The translations under genes were made by a program, and so were the position numbers. From the NCBI GenBank assembly GCA_017437065.1, contig JAFSBX010000052.1, positions 1-36,598 on the forward strand: a stretch of 36,598 nt of DNA, given 5' to 3'. This stretch comes from Lachnospiraceae bacterium. Its GTDB lineage: Bacteria > Bacillota > Clostridia > Lachnospirales > Lachnospiraceae. The notes under the pieces are model-generated. The model was given only the letters and a program-made list of their open reading frames with translations. It had not been told where the DNA came from and did not search any database. This document shows, piece after piece, positions 7,968 to 15,278 of the stretch (positions are counted from its first letter, which is position 1; every line of letters starts with the position of its first letter).

Positions 7968-8936
7968 ATGAAAATGAAATTAATGGATGTGACACTTAGG
8001 GAGTCAATTTATCTTCCCAATAATAAAATTACTATTGAGGCAGCACAGAATTTAGTAAGGGGACTATCAGAGGCAGGAGTGGATTATATTGAAATAGGTT
8101 ATATTTCTAAAGAGAGCAGTAAAATTTTGCAGGAATACAGTCCGGAACATTACATAGAAGCAATGGAAGAAGCTGTAGTCCCTGATTCAAAATGCAGTTT
8201 AGTGGTTATGCTACATCCGCATTTGTATAGTGACAAAGTTTTAGAGCGGCTTATGAAAAGCAAAATCGGTATGATTAGATTATGCGTACCATATGCTAAA
8301 TTAGAAAGTAGTTTACCAATTATAAAAAAACTGAAAGAAATTAATATCGCAGTAGCAACAAATTTAGTAAGAGCAAGTTGTTTATCATCAGATGATATTT
8401 TGAAATTTGCAAGAACAGTGCAAGAAGCTGGATCTGACTATGTGTATCTTGCAGATTCTAATGGTTCTATGCTCCCTGAAAATGTATCTGAGTTATATCA
8501 CATGTTATCTCAAAAAACTGATATGGAGTTGGGTTTCCATCCTCATAATAATTTAGAGTTAGCCTCTGCTAATGCTATTGAAGCATTAAATAGTGGGGCA
8601 AGAATTATTGATAGTAGTATATATGGATATGGGAAAGGAATGGTGAATCTTTGTACAGAATCATTTGTAGCAATATTACAACAATTGAATAAGTGTCAGC
8701 ATGTAGATTTTGAAAAGATAATTTTGACAACTAAGAGGGCATATCAAGATTTTTTAGTGGCAGTCTCTACAGATATTTTTGATATTAAGGCTAATAGTTT
8801 AGTGAGTGGGTATAAGAACATCAATTTAGATAATCAAAAAGAGCTGGCAAAGTTGGCAAAAGAAAAAAATATTCCTCTTTTTGATTTATTGCTTAAGGTT
8901 CGGAGAGGTGGAAACTTAGAAAGTGTGACAATATAA
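7968..8936 (+). CDS. DRE-TIM aldolase/acyltransferase (HMGL-like)
   Basis: A 322-aa TIM-barrel protein of the HMGL-like (DRE-TIM metallolyase) superfamily, which includes 4-hydroxy-2-oxovalerate aldolase, homocitrate synthase and isopropylmalate synthase. It opens with M-D-V-T-L-R-E-S in place of the usual D-x-T-L-R-D-G: the metal-site Asp and the Arg are kept, but the following D-G is E-S. The metal-binding motif is G-F-H-P-H-N-N, and the later I-D-S-S-I-Y-G-Y-G-K-G resembles the DmpG-type aldolases more than LeuA. It may catalyse C-C cleavage or condensation of a 2-oxo acid; the substrate is unknown. It follows the transporter by 32 nt. No LeuC/LeuD-type isomerase is encoded nearby, so a standard leucine-like elongation pathway is incomplete. 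Confidence 0.8.
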   Translation: MKMKLMDVTLRESIYLPNNKITIEAAQNLVRGLSEAGVDYIEIGYISKESSKILQEYSPEHYIEAMEEAVVPDSKCSLVVMLHPHLYSDKVLERLMKSKIGMIRLCVPYAKLESSLPIIKKLKEINIAVATNLVRASCLSSDDILKFARTVQEAGSDYVYLADSNGSMLPENVSELYHMLSQKTDMELGFHPHNNLELASANAIEALNSGARIIDSSIYGYGKGMVNLCTESFVAILQQLNKCQHVDFEKIILTTKRAYQDFLVAVSTDIFDIKANSLVSGYKNINLDNQKELAKLAKEKNIPLFDLLLKVRRGGNLESVTI

Positions 8937-9059
8937 GTATTTTGGGGATATGTCAAGAAGATTTTAGAAAAGATTTTTGATATGATTTCCTGAAAAAGGG
9001 CGCACTTCACCAATGCTCATAGATAAAATGAAAAAATGAGCCCTATAAGGAGAGTTGTA

Positions 9060-9842
9060 ATGAATAGAAGATGGATCAACATAATCGGTAATGGTACTAA
9101 AAAAATATGGGTATTTCCACGGATGGATTATCGTGGAGATATAGTTAGTGAATTTGCAATATTTAATGAATTTTGTGATAAGGCACAATTTTATATCATG
9201 GATTTACCAGAGAAAATGATTCAAGAGTCGAAAACATGGGATTTGATAGCCGATTTAGCAAAAGAGGTTATTGGTTTAGTTGGAACAGATATACCACACC
9301 CAGATTATATAATTGGATTATCAATGGGCGGTATGATTGCACAAGAATTGCTCTTTTATAAAGAATTTGAGTCAATACCCGTGTTAGTTATTTCGTCCAA
9401 TATTTGGGCTAATGTAAAACTTAAAGCAATATTTTCGTCATGGCTGTTAGTAGTAAAATACTTTAACGTTTCGGCTTTTGATTTAGTACTTAGTTCATGG
9501 ATTTGTGTATCATCTAAACTTCCAATTGATAACACTGAATATTTTGAGTGTGTAGATGAAGAAGAAAAGAAACTTGCAACAAAAAAAATTCTTCTAAGTC
9601 TTAATTCAGTAGCAAGACATGACGCTAGAAAGTTAAGGGAATTGAATAAACTGAATGTTACATTGTGGCGTGGTGAAAAGTCAGTGTTAATATCGCAGAC
9701 GGAAGAAGATGAGTTTGTAAAATATGTTCCAAGCCTTAAAATTATACATGCACCGGAATGTGGCATGAGAATACTTAGCGAAAATAAGAAATTTGTATGT
9801 GATAATTTGAGAGAGTTTATACAATTGGGGGATGAAAAATGA
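9060..9842 (+). CDS. Alpha/beta-hydrolase-fold protein
   Basis: A 260-aa protein with an alpha/beta-hydrolase core. The nucleophile elbow is G-L-S88-M-G-G. The usual acid position in G-E-K-D is Ser here (R-G-E-K-S), and the usual G-H near the C-terminus appears as C-G-M-R-I-L, so the expected Asp and His of the catalytic triad are not at their canonical places. The start at 9060 is chosen over the in-frame ATG at 9036 because AAGGAGAG lies 6 nt upstream. The gene overlaps the next one by 4 nt (ATGA). Its role in the operon could be hydrolysis of a thioester, ester or lactone intermediate, or a non-catalytic function. Confidence 0.75.
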   Translation: MNRRWINIIGNGTKKIWVFPRMDYRGDIVSEFAIFNEFCDKAQFYIMDLPEKMIQESKTWDLIADLAKEVIGLVGTDIPHPDYIIGLSMGGMIAQELLFYKEFESIPVLVISSNIWANVKLKAIFSSWLLVVKYFNVSAFDLVLSSWICVSSKLPIDNTEYFECVDEEEKKLATKKILLSLNSVARHDARKLRELNKLNVTLWRGEKSVLISQTEEDEFVKYVPSLKIIHAPECGMRILSENKKFVCDNLREFIQLGDEK

Positions 9843-10948
9843 AAATTGCAGTATTACCTGGAGATGGAATAGGAAAGGATGTAACAGAAGTTTGTTTGCC
9901 TGTTTTTGAAAAACTAAGTCTTCCAATAGAACTATATTTCGGTGATTTGGGATGGGAGTTTTGGAAAAAAGAGGGAACTCCAGTTCCAGAGAGAACGTGG
10001 CAACTGATAAACGAATGCGATACTGTTTTAGTTGGTGCTGTAACAAGCAAGCCCCAGGAAAAAGCTGAACAAGAGTTGAATAAGGAATTACAAAATAGTG
10101 GACTTAAATATGTTTCCCCAGTCATTCAATTACGACAGAGGCTGAATTTATTTGCAAATATAAGACCTATATATAGCATTTATAGAGAAAAATCTCAAGA
10201 TTTTCCTAAATTTGATTTTACAGTTATAAGAGAAAATACCGAAGGGTTATATGCAGGATTAGATTTTTATCCAATTCCAAATAAATTATATGAATTTGTT
10301 CAGAAGCGTCATTCTATACAGCATGCTTGGCAGATGAAAAAACCAGAGGATGGTGCAATATCATGTAGATTGATAACAAGAGATGGTCTATGTAGATTGT
10401 TACGGTATTCATATGAGTTGGCACAAAAAAAGGGCATTAAGAAAATTATATGGGCAGATAAACCGAATGTGATGAGGAGTTCAGGGCAATTTGTTTTGGA
10501 TTTAATAAAAGAAATTGGTAAAGATTATCCCAAAATCGAATGTGAAGTCAAAAATGTTGATGCAGTTGCTATGTGGATGGTTAAAAAGCCAGAACAATTT
10601 GAAATGATTATATGCGAAAATCAATTCGGGGATATTTTATCAGATTTAGGAGCAGGCATTATGGGAGGTTTGGGATTGGCTGCCAGTGCAAATATAGGAA
10701 AAAATAAATCTTATTTCGAGCCAGTACATGGTTCGGCACCTAAATATGAGGGAAAAAACATAGTTAATCCGTCTGCAATGTTTCTTACAATATCTATGAT
10801 GCTGGAACATACTGGTTATCTTGATGAAGCTAATAGAATAAAAAAAGCTGTTTTTGAGGTTATTAATTTAAGAAAGTGTGTTACTAAGGATCTTAATGGA
10901 TCAGCAACGACTATTGAGATGGCAAAAAGTATTATTGAGAGGTGTTGA
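9839..10948 (+). CDS. Isocitrate/isopropylmalate-type dehydrogenase
   Basis: A 369-aa beta-decarboxylating dehydrogenase of the IDH/IPMDH superfamily, which oxidises and decarboxylates a 2-hydroxy-3-carboxy acid with NAD(P). It starts with the typical L-P-G-D-G-I-G-K-D-V. The substrate loop reads R-E-N-T-E-G-L-Y-A-G, which resembles isocitrate/homoisocitrate dehydrogenases rather than LeuB (R-E-L-T-G-G). The metal/cofactor regions F-G-D-I-L-S-D-L-G-A-G and E-P-V-H-G-S-A-P-K are intact, so activity is likely. The start codon overlaps the upstream stop (ATGA), with GGGGGA as the ribosome binding site. The substrate is presumably a substituted malate made elsewhere in the pathway. Confidence 0.88.
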   Translation: MKIAVLPGDGIGKDVTEVCLPVFEKLSLPIELYFGDLGWEFWKKEGTPVPERTWQLINECDTVLVGAVTSKPQEKAEQELNKELQNSGLKYVSPVIQLRQRLNLFANIRPIYSIYREKSQDFPKFDFTVIRENTEGLYAGLDFYPIPNKLYEFVQKRHSIQHAWQMKKPEDGAISCRLITRDGLCRLLRYSYELAQKKGIKKIIWADKPNVMRSSGQFVLDLIKEIGKDYPKIECEVKNVDAVAMWMVKKPEQFEMIICENQFGDILSDLGAGIMGGLGLAASANIGKNKSYFEPVHGSAPKYEGKNIVNPSAMFLTISMMLEHTGYLDEANRIKKAVFEVINLRKCVTKDLNGSATTIEMAKSIIERC

Positions 10949-10951
10949 GCT

Positions 10952-11617
10952 ATGAATGAATTTTGTAAAAAATTACAATTATTTGATACAGCAAGTATTT
11001 CAGATGCGTTAGATAGTTTATGTATTAATGGTGGATTACAAGGTATTGTGCCACGTACTATGAGTAAAAAAATATGCGGGAAGGCGTTTACTGTTAAATA
11101 TGGTGATGTGTCAGAAGAAGAAAGAAAAATTGGCAGAGCATCAGATTTTATTGATGAAGTTTCAGAAGGTGATGTAATAATATTAGGAAATAATGGGCGT
11201 TATGATTGTACTGTATGGGGTAATATTCTAACGACAATGGCTATTATGAAAAAAGCCGCTGGAACTGTAATAGATGGAGCTTGCCGTGATATTGAGGAAA
11301 TCAATCAAAAGATGTATCCATTATTTAGCAAATCCGTGTATATGAAATCTGGTAAAGGTAGAACAAAGAAAATAGATATTCAAGTACCAATTACTGTAGA
11401 AAATACATATATTGAGCCGGGCGATTATGTTCTAGGTGATTGTAATGGAGTTGTTATTGTACCACAGAATCAGATTGAGATTGTATTATATCGAGCTGGA
11501 TTGATAAAAAGAACGGAAGAAAAAATTATGAATGCAGTTAAACAAGGAATGCGGTTAGAGCAGGCAAGACAAAAATATCACTACCATGAACCGTGGAAGA
11601 ATATGGAGGAAAAATGA
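10952..11617 (+). CDS. RraA-like aldolase/decarboxylase
   Basis: A 221-aa protein of the RraA/4-hydroxy-4-methyl-2-oxoglutarate (HMG) aldolase family. Visible motifs are the N-terminal D-T-A-S-I-S-D-A-L-D-S-L, then G-K-A-F-T-V-K, and the catalytic block V-I-D-G-A-C-R-D-I-E-E-I, containing the Arg and Asp that bind substrate and metal in HMG aldolases. Family members cleave 4-hydroxy-2-oxo diacids or decarboxylate oxaloacetate; some bind RNase E instead, which is unlikely in this operon setting. It lies 3 nt after the dehydrogenase gene and overlaps cinA by 4 nt. Confidence 0.82.
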   Translation: MNEFCKKLQLFDTASISDALDSLCINGGLQGIVPRTMSKKICGKAFTVKYGDVSEEERKIGRASDFIDEVSEGDVIILGNNGRYDCTVWGNILTTMAIMKKAAGTVIDGACRDIEEINQKMYPLFSKSVYMKSGKGRTKKIDIQVPITVENTYIEPGDYVLGDCNGVVIVPQNQIEIVLYRAGLIKRTEEKIMNAVKQGMRLEQARQKYHYHEPWKNMEEK

Positions 11618-12852
11618 AAGCAGAAATTATTGCAGTTGGTACAGAGATTTTACTTGGTGATATCGTCAATACAAATGCACAATTTTTAGCAAAAGAACTT
11701 GCTAATGTAGGTATTGAAGTTTTTAAGCAGACAGTTATAGGTGACAATTCTGAAAGGTTGTCTCAAGCATTTGAGGAGGCTTTAGCAAGTTGTGATATGG
11801 TTATAACTACAGGTGGACTTGGACCAACGGAGGATGATTTGACAAAAGAAACAGCATGTCAGGTGTTAGGGATGTCATCGGTACTGCATAAACCATCTTT
11901 GATTGCATTAGAAGCTTTTTTTAAAAAAGTTGGAAAAGAAATACCAGAAAGTAACTATAAGCAAGTGTATTTTCCAAAAGAGGCTACTGTACTGTCAAAT
12001 CCAAATGGAACTGCACCAGGAGCTATTTTACAGCAAGGAAAAAAAACGATCATTGTGTTACCTGGTCCGCCCAAAGAGATGATGCCTATGTTTAGAAATT
12101 TAGTGAAACCATATCTAATGAAAATGAGTAATGGTGTTATTGTATCAGAGATGGTAAGGGTATTAGGAGTAGGCGAGGGGTATGCTGCTGAGAAATTAAA
12201 GGATTTGATTGAAAATGGGCAGAATCCTACAGTGGCGCCTTATGCAAAGGAAGAAGATGTGGTGTTTAGAATTACTGCAAAAGCAAAGTCTTTTGAGGAT
12301 GCTTTAAAAATGATTTATCCACTGAAAATGGAAGTAAAAAATAGAATGGGTATTGATGCTTATGCAGAGGGAGATGATATTACTATTCAAGCAGTTGTAG
12401 CAGACCTGCTAAAGAGAAAAAATTTGACGATAGCGGTAGCAGAGTCTTGTACGGGTGGACAAATTGCATCAAGATTAGCTGAACAATCAGGCATATCAAA
12501 AAATTTTTTAGAAGGCATTGTTGCATATACGGATGATTCAAAAATTAAACGTTTGGGTGTAAAAAGAGAATCTTTGGAGAAATATACGGCAGTAAGTGAG
12601 AACGTTGCTGAAGAGATGGCAAAGGGTGTGGTAGAAATGGTTGGTGCTGATATAGGTATATCAACAACGGGGTATGCAGAAAAAGGTGATGGTGTATCAG
12701 ATGAGATGTCGGGTATTGTTTTTATTGGAATAATTTATAATGGTAAGACGCATGTACAAAAACATTCTTTCACTGGTAATAGAAATACTGTTAGGAGGAA
12801 AGCTTCAATCGCTGCATTAGATTTCGTGAGAAGATGCATATTAAATGAATAA
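11614..12852 (+). CDS. cinA: CinA-family protein (NMN deamidase domain)
   Basis: A full-length CinA of 412 aa. The N-terminal MoCF-biosynthesis-like domain (residues about 1-170) has T-T-G-G-L-G-P-T-E-D-D-L-T. The C-terminal PncC-type domain (about 255-410) has the A-E-S-C-T-G-G motif of nicotinamide-mononucleotide amidases. In many bacteria CinA recycles NMN or hydrolyses ADP-ribose. The start at 11614 (M-K-A-E-I-I-A-V-G-T-E) matches the family N-terminus and has GGAGG upstream; the in-frame ATG at 11593 lies inside the RraA gene. An operon-embedded copy may be a specialised paralogue serving the pathway, for example in cofactor repair, rather than housekeeping CinA. That reading is inference. 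Confidence 0.9.
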   Translation: MKAEIIAVGTEILLGDIVNTNAQFLAKELANVGIEVFKQTVIGDNSERLSQAFEEALASCDMVITTGGLGPTEDDLTKETACQVLGMSSVLHKPSLIALEAFFKKVGKEIPESNYKQVYFPKEATVLSNPNGTAPGAILQQGKKTIIVLPGPPKEMMPMFRNLVKPYLMKMSNGVIVSEMVRVLGVGEGYAAEKLKDLIENGQNPTVAPYAKEEDVVFRITAKAKSFEDALKMIYPLKMEVKNRMGIDAYAEGDDITIQAVVADLLKRKNLTIAVAESCTGGQIASRLAEQSGISKNFLEGIVAYTDDSKIKRLGVKRESLEKYTAVSENVAEEMAKGVVEMVGADIGISTTGYAEKGDGVSDEMSGIVFIGIIYNGKTHVQKHSFTGNRNTVRRKASIAALDFVRRCILNE

Positions 12853-13681
12853 GATAAAATTTTTTGATCCACATATACACATCAATCCTGACTTGTATTT
12901 TCGGAAATATGATTTATTTACTTTGGGGGAGGAACTTAAAAAGGTTGACAGTTGTGCCGTTTTAAAGAGTCATTTATGTTCAACTATAATACAAGCTAAA
13001 TTGGCACAAAGACTTGGTTATAAAATTTATGGATCTATTGTATTAAATCGTTGTAGTGGAGGCGTTGATATAGAAACTGTTAAATCTGCAATAGTTGCTA
13101 ATGAAAACAACCAAATGCTTATATACATGCCAACATTACTTAACAGCCAAATGAAAATTAAGACAGATGAAACTATCCATCCAATTTTAAATAATCTTTC
13201 CTATGAGGATGAAATTGGAGAAAGTGTTAGTAGACAACATGAAATCTCGGAAATCCTAACAATAGCGTCTAATTATAACATACCTATAGCAACAGGTCAT
13301 ATGACAAAAAAGGATACAGAATTTATTGTCAATTTGGCAATAAAAAAGGGAACAAAAGTTATATTAACACATCCGTTACATAAGATGATTGGATTATCTA
13401 TAAAAGAGCTTAGAGATATAACAAATAGTAAAAATATTTTCATGGAATTGACAATTCTAATGTATGTTTTAGAACAACAAAAGGAGGAGAATATTAGGGA
13501 AGTATTTAACAATATCAATTATAAAAAAATTATTGTATCCAGTGATCTAGGACAAGTGAGAAATTGCTCAGTGACAAAAGGATATGAATTATACTTTAAT
13601 GTGTTAAGTAGATTTCTATCACAAGAAATGGTAGAGTCTGTAATTTATAGAAATATGATGGATATATTTAAAACAAATTAG
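12845..13681 (+). CDS. DUF6282-like metal-dependent hydrolase
   Basis: A 278-aa TIM-barrel protein resembling the amidohydrolase-like DUF6282 family. Likely metal ligands are visible in F-D-P-H-I-H-I-N-P, V-L-K-S-H, T-G-H-M-T, L-T-H-P-L-H and the late S-S-D-L-G-Q, the order expected for amidohydrolase barrels. The central G-S-I-V-L-N segment is typical of the family. The reaction is unknown, but such families hydrolyse lactones, cyclic amides or related bonds. It overlaps cinA by 8 nt and is the last gene of the operon. Twenty-odd bases later IS-type sequence begins, and no clear terminator is seen. Confidence 0.7.
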   Translation: MNKIKFFDPHIHINPDLYFRKYDLFTLGEELKKVDSCAVLKSHLCSTIIQAKLAQRLGYKIYGSIVLNRCSGGVDIETVKSAIVANENNQMLIYMPTLLNSQMKIKTDETIHPILNNLSYEDEIGESVSRQHEISEILTIASNYNIPIATGHMTKKDTEFIVNLAIKKGTKVILTHPLHKMIGLSIKELRDITNSKNIFMELTILMYVLEQQKEENIREVFNNINYKKIIVSSDLGQVRNCSVTKGYELYFNVLSRFLSQEMVESVIYRNMMDIFKTN

Positions 13682-13755
13682 GAATTGGATAGGCTACAAT
13701 AAACTGGACAGATTTTTTAAGGTCATATACTATAAAAGCAATAAGAAAAGGAGCA
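13682..13755 (+). other. IS3-type end sequence
   Basis: GGACAGATTTTTTAAGG (about 13708-13724) resembles the inward-reading end at 5871-5887 (AGACAACTTTTTTAAGG) next to the orfB remnant. It is therefore probably the left end of an IS3-type element. It begins just after the last operon gene. Confidence 0.5.
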
Positions 13756-13869
13756 ATGAATATGGCCGAACAAAAACAAAGAAGAAAACCTCGTAAATAT
13801 ACGGATGAATTCAAAAAACAACTGGTTGACTTATATCATTCTGGTAAACGAAGATACAACCAGTTATGA
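13756..13869 (+). pseudogene. IS3-family orfA, N-terminal remnant
   Basis: Thirty-seven codons starting M-N-M-A-E-Q-K-Q-R-R, with K-Y-T-D-E-F-K-K-Q-L-V-D-L-Y, match the N-terminal HTH start of IS3-group OrfA proteins, which are normally about 100 aa. AAAGGAG is upstream. The frame stops where IS1182-like sequence begins, so the gene was cut by a later insertion or deletion. Confidence 0.7.
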
Positions 13870-14036
13870 AGAGCAGCCCTTGAGTGACAAAACACTTTCT
13901 CGTTTTAGAAAAAGATGCTATGAGTATGAATCTTCTTATGGTATTGACTTATTGCATGATTGTGTCGCAGATCTGAGTAATAAGATTGTCAAAATGATGA
14001 ATCTCAGTCCACGTATGAATATCTTAAGCTGATTTT
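13862..14036 (+). pseudogene. IS1182-like transposase, internal remnant
   Basis: The frame encodes Y-E-E-Q-P-L-S-D-K-T-L-S-R-F-R-K-R-C, then L-H-D-C-V-A-D-L and I-V-K-M-M-N-L-S-P-R-M. This matches an internal part, just ahead of the catalytic domain, of an IS1182-type transposase. Both ends are broken. It may or may not belong to the same element as the remnant at 5438-5856. Confidence 0.6.
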
Positions 14037-14430
14037 ACAGTTGTTCTGTTTTTGAACATGCTGTTAAAAAAATGTGTGAAATTTTCAAGGTACTAAGGAC
14101 AGGGGAAAATAAAAACTTATATTTGACCCTGGCGTCATAAGATTAGGGTGTCAAAAGGTCAATGACCTTTTGAGATCATATTTGTACCTTGAAAACTTAA
14201 CACGATAACAATAATAGATATATATTTGGTATAATATAATTATCAAATAACGAGGTGGTTCTACGGCTTTTGTATACCTGTAATCAAAATATGTAAGGGA
14301 ACACTAATTGTTGCTTTTTCAAATTGATCCTTCTGAAATGAGTCAATGAATATGAGGATTCTATTTAAATCATTAACAATGTGAAAAATATATGCTTGAA
14401 AAAAGTCCGTTTTTTTGGACATAAAAAATG
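14037..14430. other. Intergenic spacer, no gene seen
   Basis: No gene is recognised. The stretch contains the palindrome at 14151-14173, a TATAAT-containing AT-rich segment near 14229-14236, and a small GTCC/GGAC hairpin at 14405-14420. Confidence 0.4.
14151..14173. repeat. 11-bp-arm perfect palindrome
   Basis: TCAAAAGGTCA and TGACCTTTTGA are perfect complements around a single A. It lies downstream of the transposase remnant and has no T run, so it is not an obvious terminator; an IS end or an operator is possible. Confidence 0.5.
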
Positions 14431-14476
14431 TTACCTTCTTTTCAGAACAAAGAAATTCATTCTGAGAGGAAGGTAA
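14431..14476 (+). promoter_or_regulatory. Hairpin masking the RBS of the small gene
   Basis: TTACCTTC (14431-14438) pairs with GAAGGTAA (14469-14476), and inside it TCAGAA (14442-14447) pairs with TTCTGA (14460-14465). The right arm contains the GGAAGG ribosome binding site of the gene at 14482, so folding would hide it. Confidence 0.5.
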
Positions 14477-14481
14477 TTTTT

Positions 14482-14595
14482 ATGAAAGGTTATTCTGTTG
14501 AAAGTGGTTATATGGGTTACGTTAAAGATAAATATATGTTGTTTGCATGTGAGGAGGACTATTTTGATTACATTTCATCCTCAAGCATACGATAG
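14482..14595 (+). CDS. Small Tyr-rich protein, unknown function
   Basis: A 37-codon gene starting M-K-G-Y-S-V-E-S-G-Y-M-G-Y-V, rich in Tyr, Gly and acidic residues, with no membrane segment. GAGGAAGG about 8 nt upstream is a good ribosome binding site. Very similar short proteins are familiar from Lachnospiraceae but have no known function; this is from memory and unchecked. Its last codons overlap the 3' end of the response regulator on the other strand by 28 nt, so the native C-terminus may have been altered at this junction. Confidence 0.6.
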   Translation: MKGYSVESGYMGYVKDKYMLFACEEDYFDYISSSSIR

Positions 14596-15278
14596 CCGAT
14601 ACCGATTTCCGTAAAAACATATTTGGGTTCTGCCGGATTTTCTTCGATTTTACGACGGATATTTGCCATATTTACGCGAAGAATCTGGTTGTTGCTGTCA
14701 TCGGCGTAAGGTCCCCAGATTTCACCGATAATATAGGAATATGTCAGTACTCTGCCGGAGTTTTTAGCAAGCAGAGAAAGTAGTTTAAATTCAATTTGTG
14801 TTAAATGAATTTCCGTGTCATTTAAGGAAACAATACGTTTTTCAAAATCTAGGGTAAGTCCCTGTGCATGATATGGTCTTGTATTCAATGGACTGCCTGT
14901 TGCCAGACGATTGCTATGACGGATAGAGGTACGGATACGTGCCATAAGTTCGGAAGTTCCGAAGGGTTTTGTGATATAGTCATCCGCACCGGCATCCAGT
15001 GCCGCAACTTTTTCGTGTTCCTGTGTTCGGGCAGAAATTACAATAATTGGGATGCTGGACCATGTACGGATACTTTTAATAACTTCCATGCCATCGATGT
15101 CAGGAAGTCCTAAATCTAACAGTATTACATCAGGGCACTGGGAAGTAACCAGACTTAATCCGTCATTTCCGTTGTGGGCAATTGTCAGTTTATAATCAGA
15201 AGTTTTCAGTGCTGTTGCGATAAAGTTACATATGTTTTGTTCGTCTTCTATTAATATGATTGAAATTTTAGGATGCAT
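14568..15278 (-). CDS. kdpE: KdpE-like response regulator
   Basis: An OmpR/PhoB-type transcription factor of 236 aa. The receiver domain (1-120) has E11/D12, phosphoacceptor D55 in V-I-L-L-D-L-G-L-P-D, and the K in I-T-K-P-F-G. The C-terminal winged helix (about 135-232) shows L-T-Q-I-E-F-K-L-L and Y-V-F-T-E-I-G-I-G-Y-R-M, close to KdpE. The frame is open upstream to 15329, but the start at 15278 is preferred because AAGGAGG lies 10 nt upstream. It overlaps the kinase gene by 11 nt. No kdpFABC potassium ATPase genes are in the window, so in this host it may control another potassium system. The symbol reflects family resemblance only. Confidence 0.85.
   Translation of the reverse strand: MHPKISIILIEDEQNICNFIATALKTSDYKLTIAHNGNDGLSLVTSQCPDVILLDLGLPDIDGMEVIKSIRTWSSIPIIVISARTQEHEKVAALDAGADDYITKPFGTSELMARIRTSIRHSNRLATGSPLNTRPYHAQGLTLDFEKRIVSLNDTEIHLTQIEFKLLSLLAKNSGRVLTYSYIIGEIWGPYADDSNNQILRVNMANIRRKIEENPAEPKYVFTEIGIGYRMLEDEM

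Noticed and set aside
5536-14036. IS1182-like pieces at 5536-5856 and 13862-14036 as halves of one transposase split by the operon
   Set aside because: The pieces resemble different variants of the family and do not join at adjacent residues, so a single split gene is not supported.
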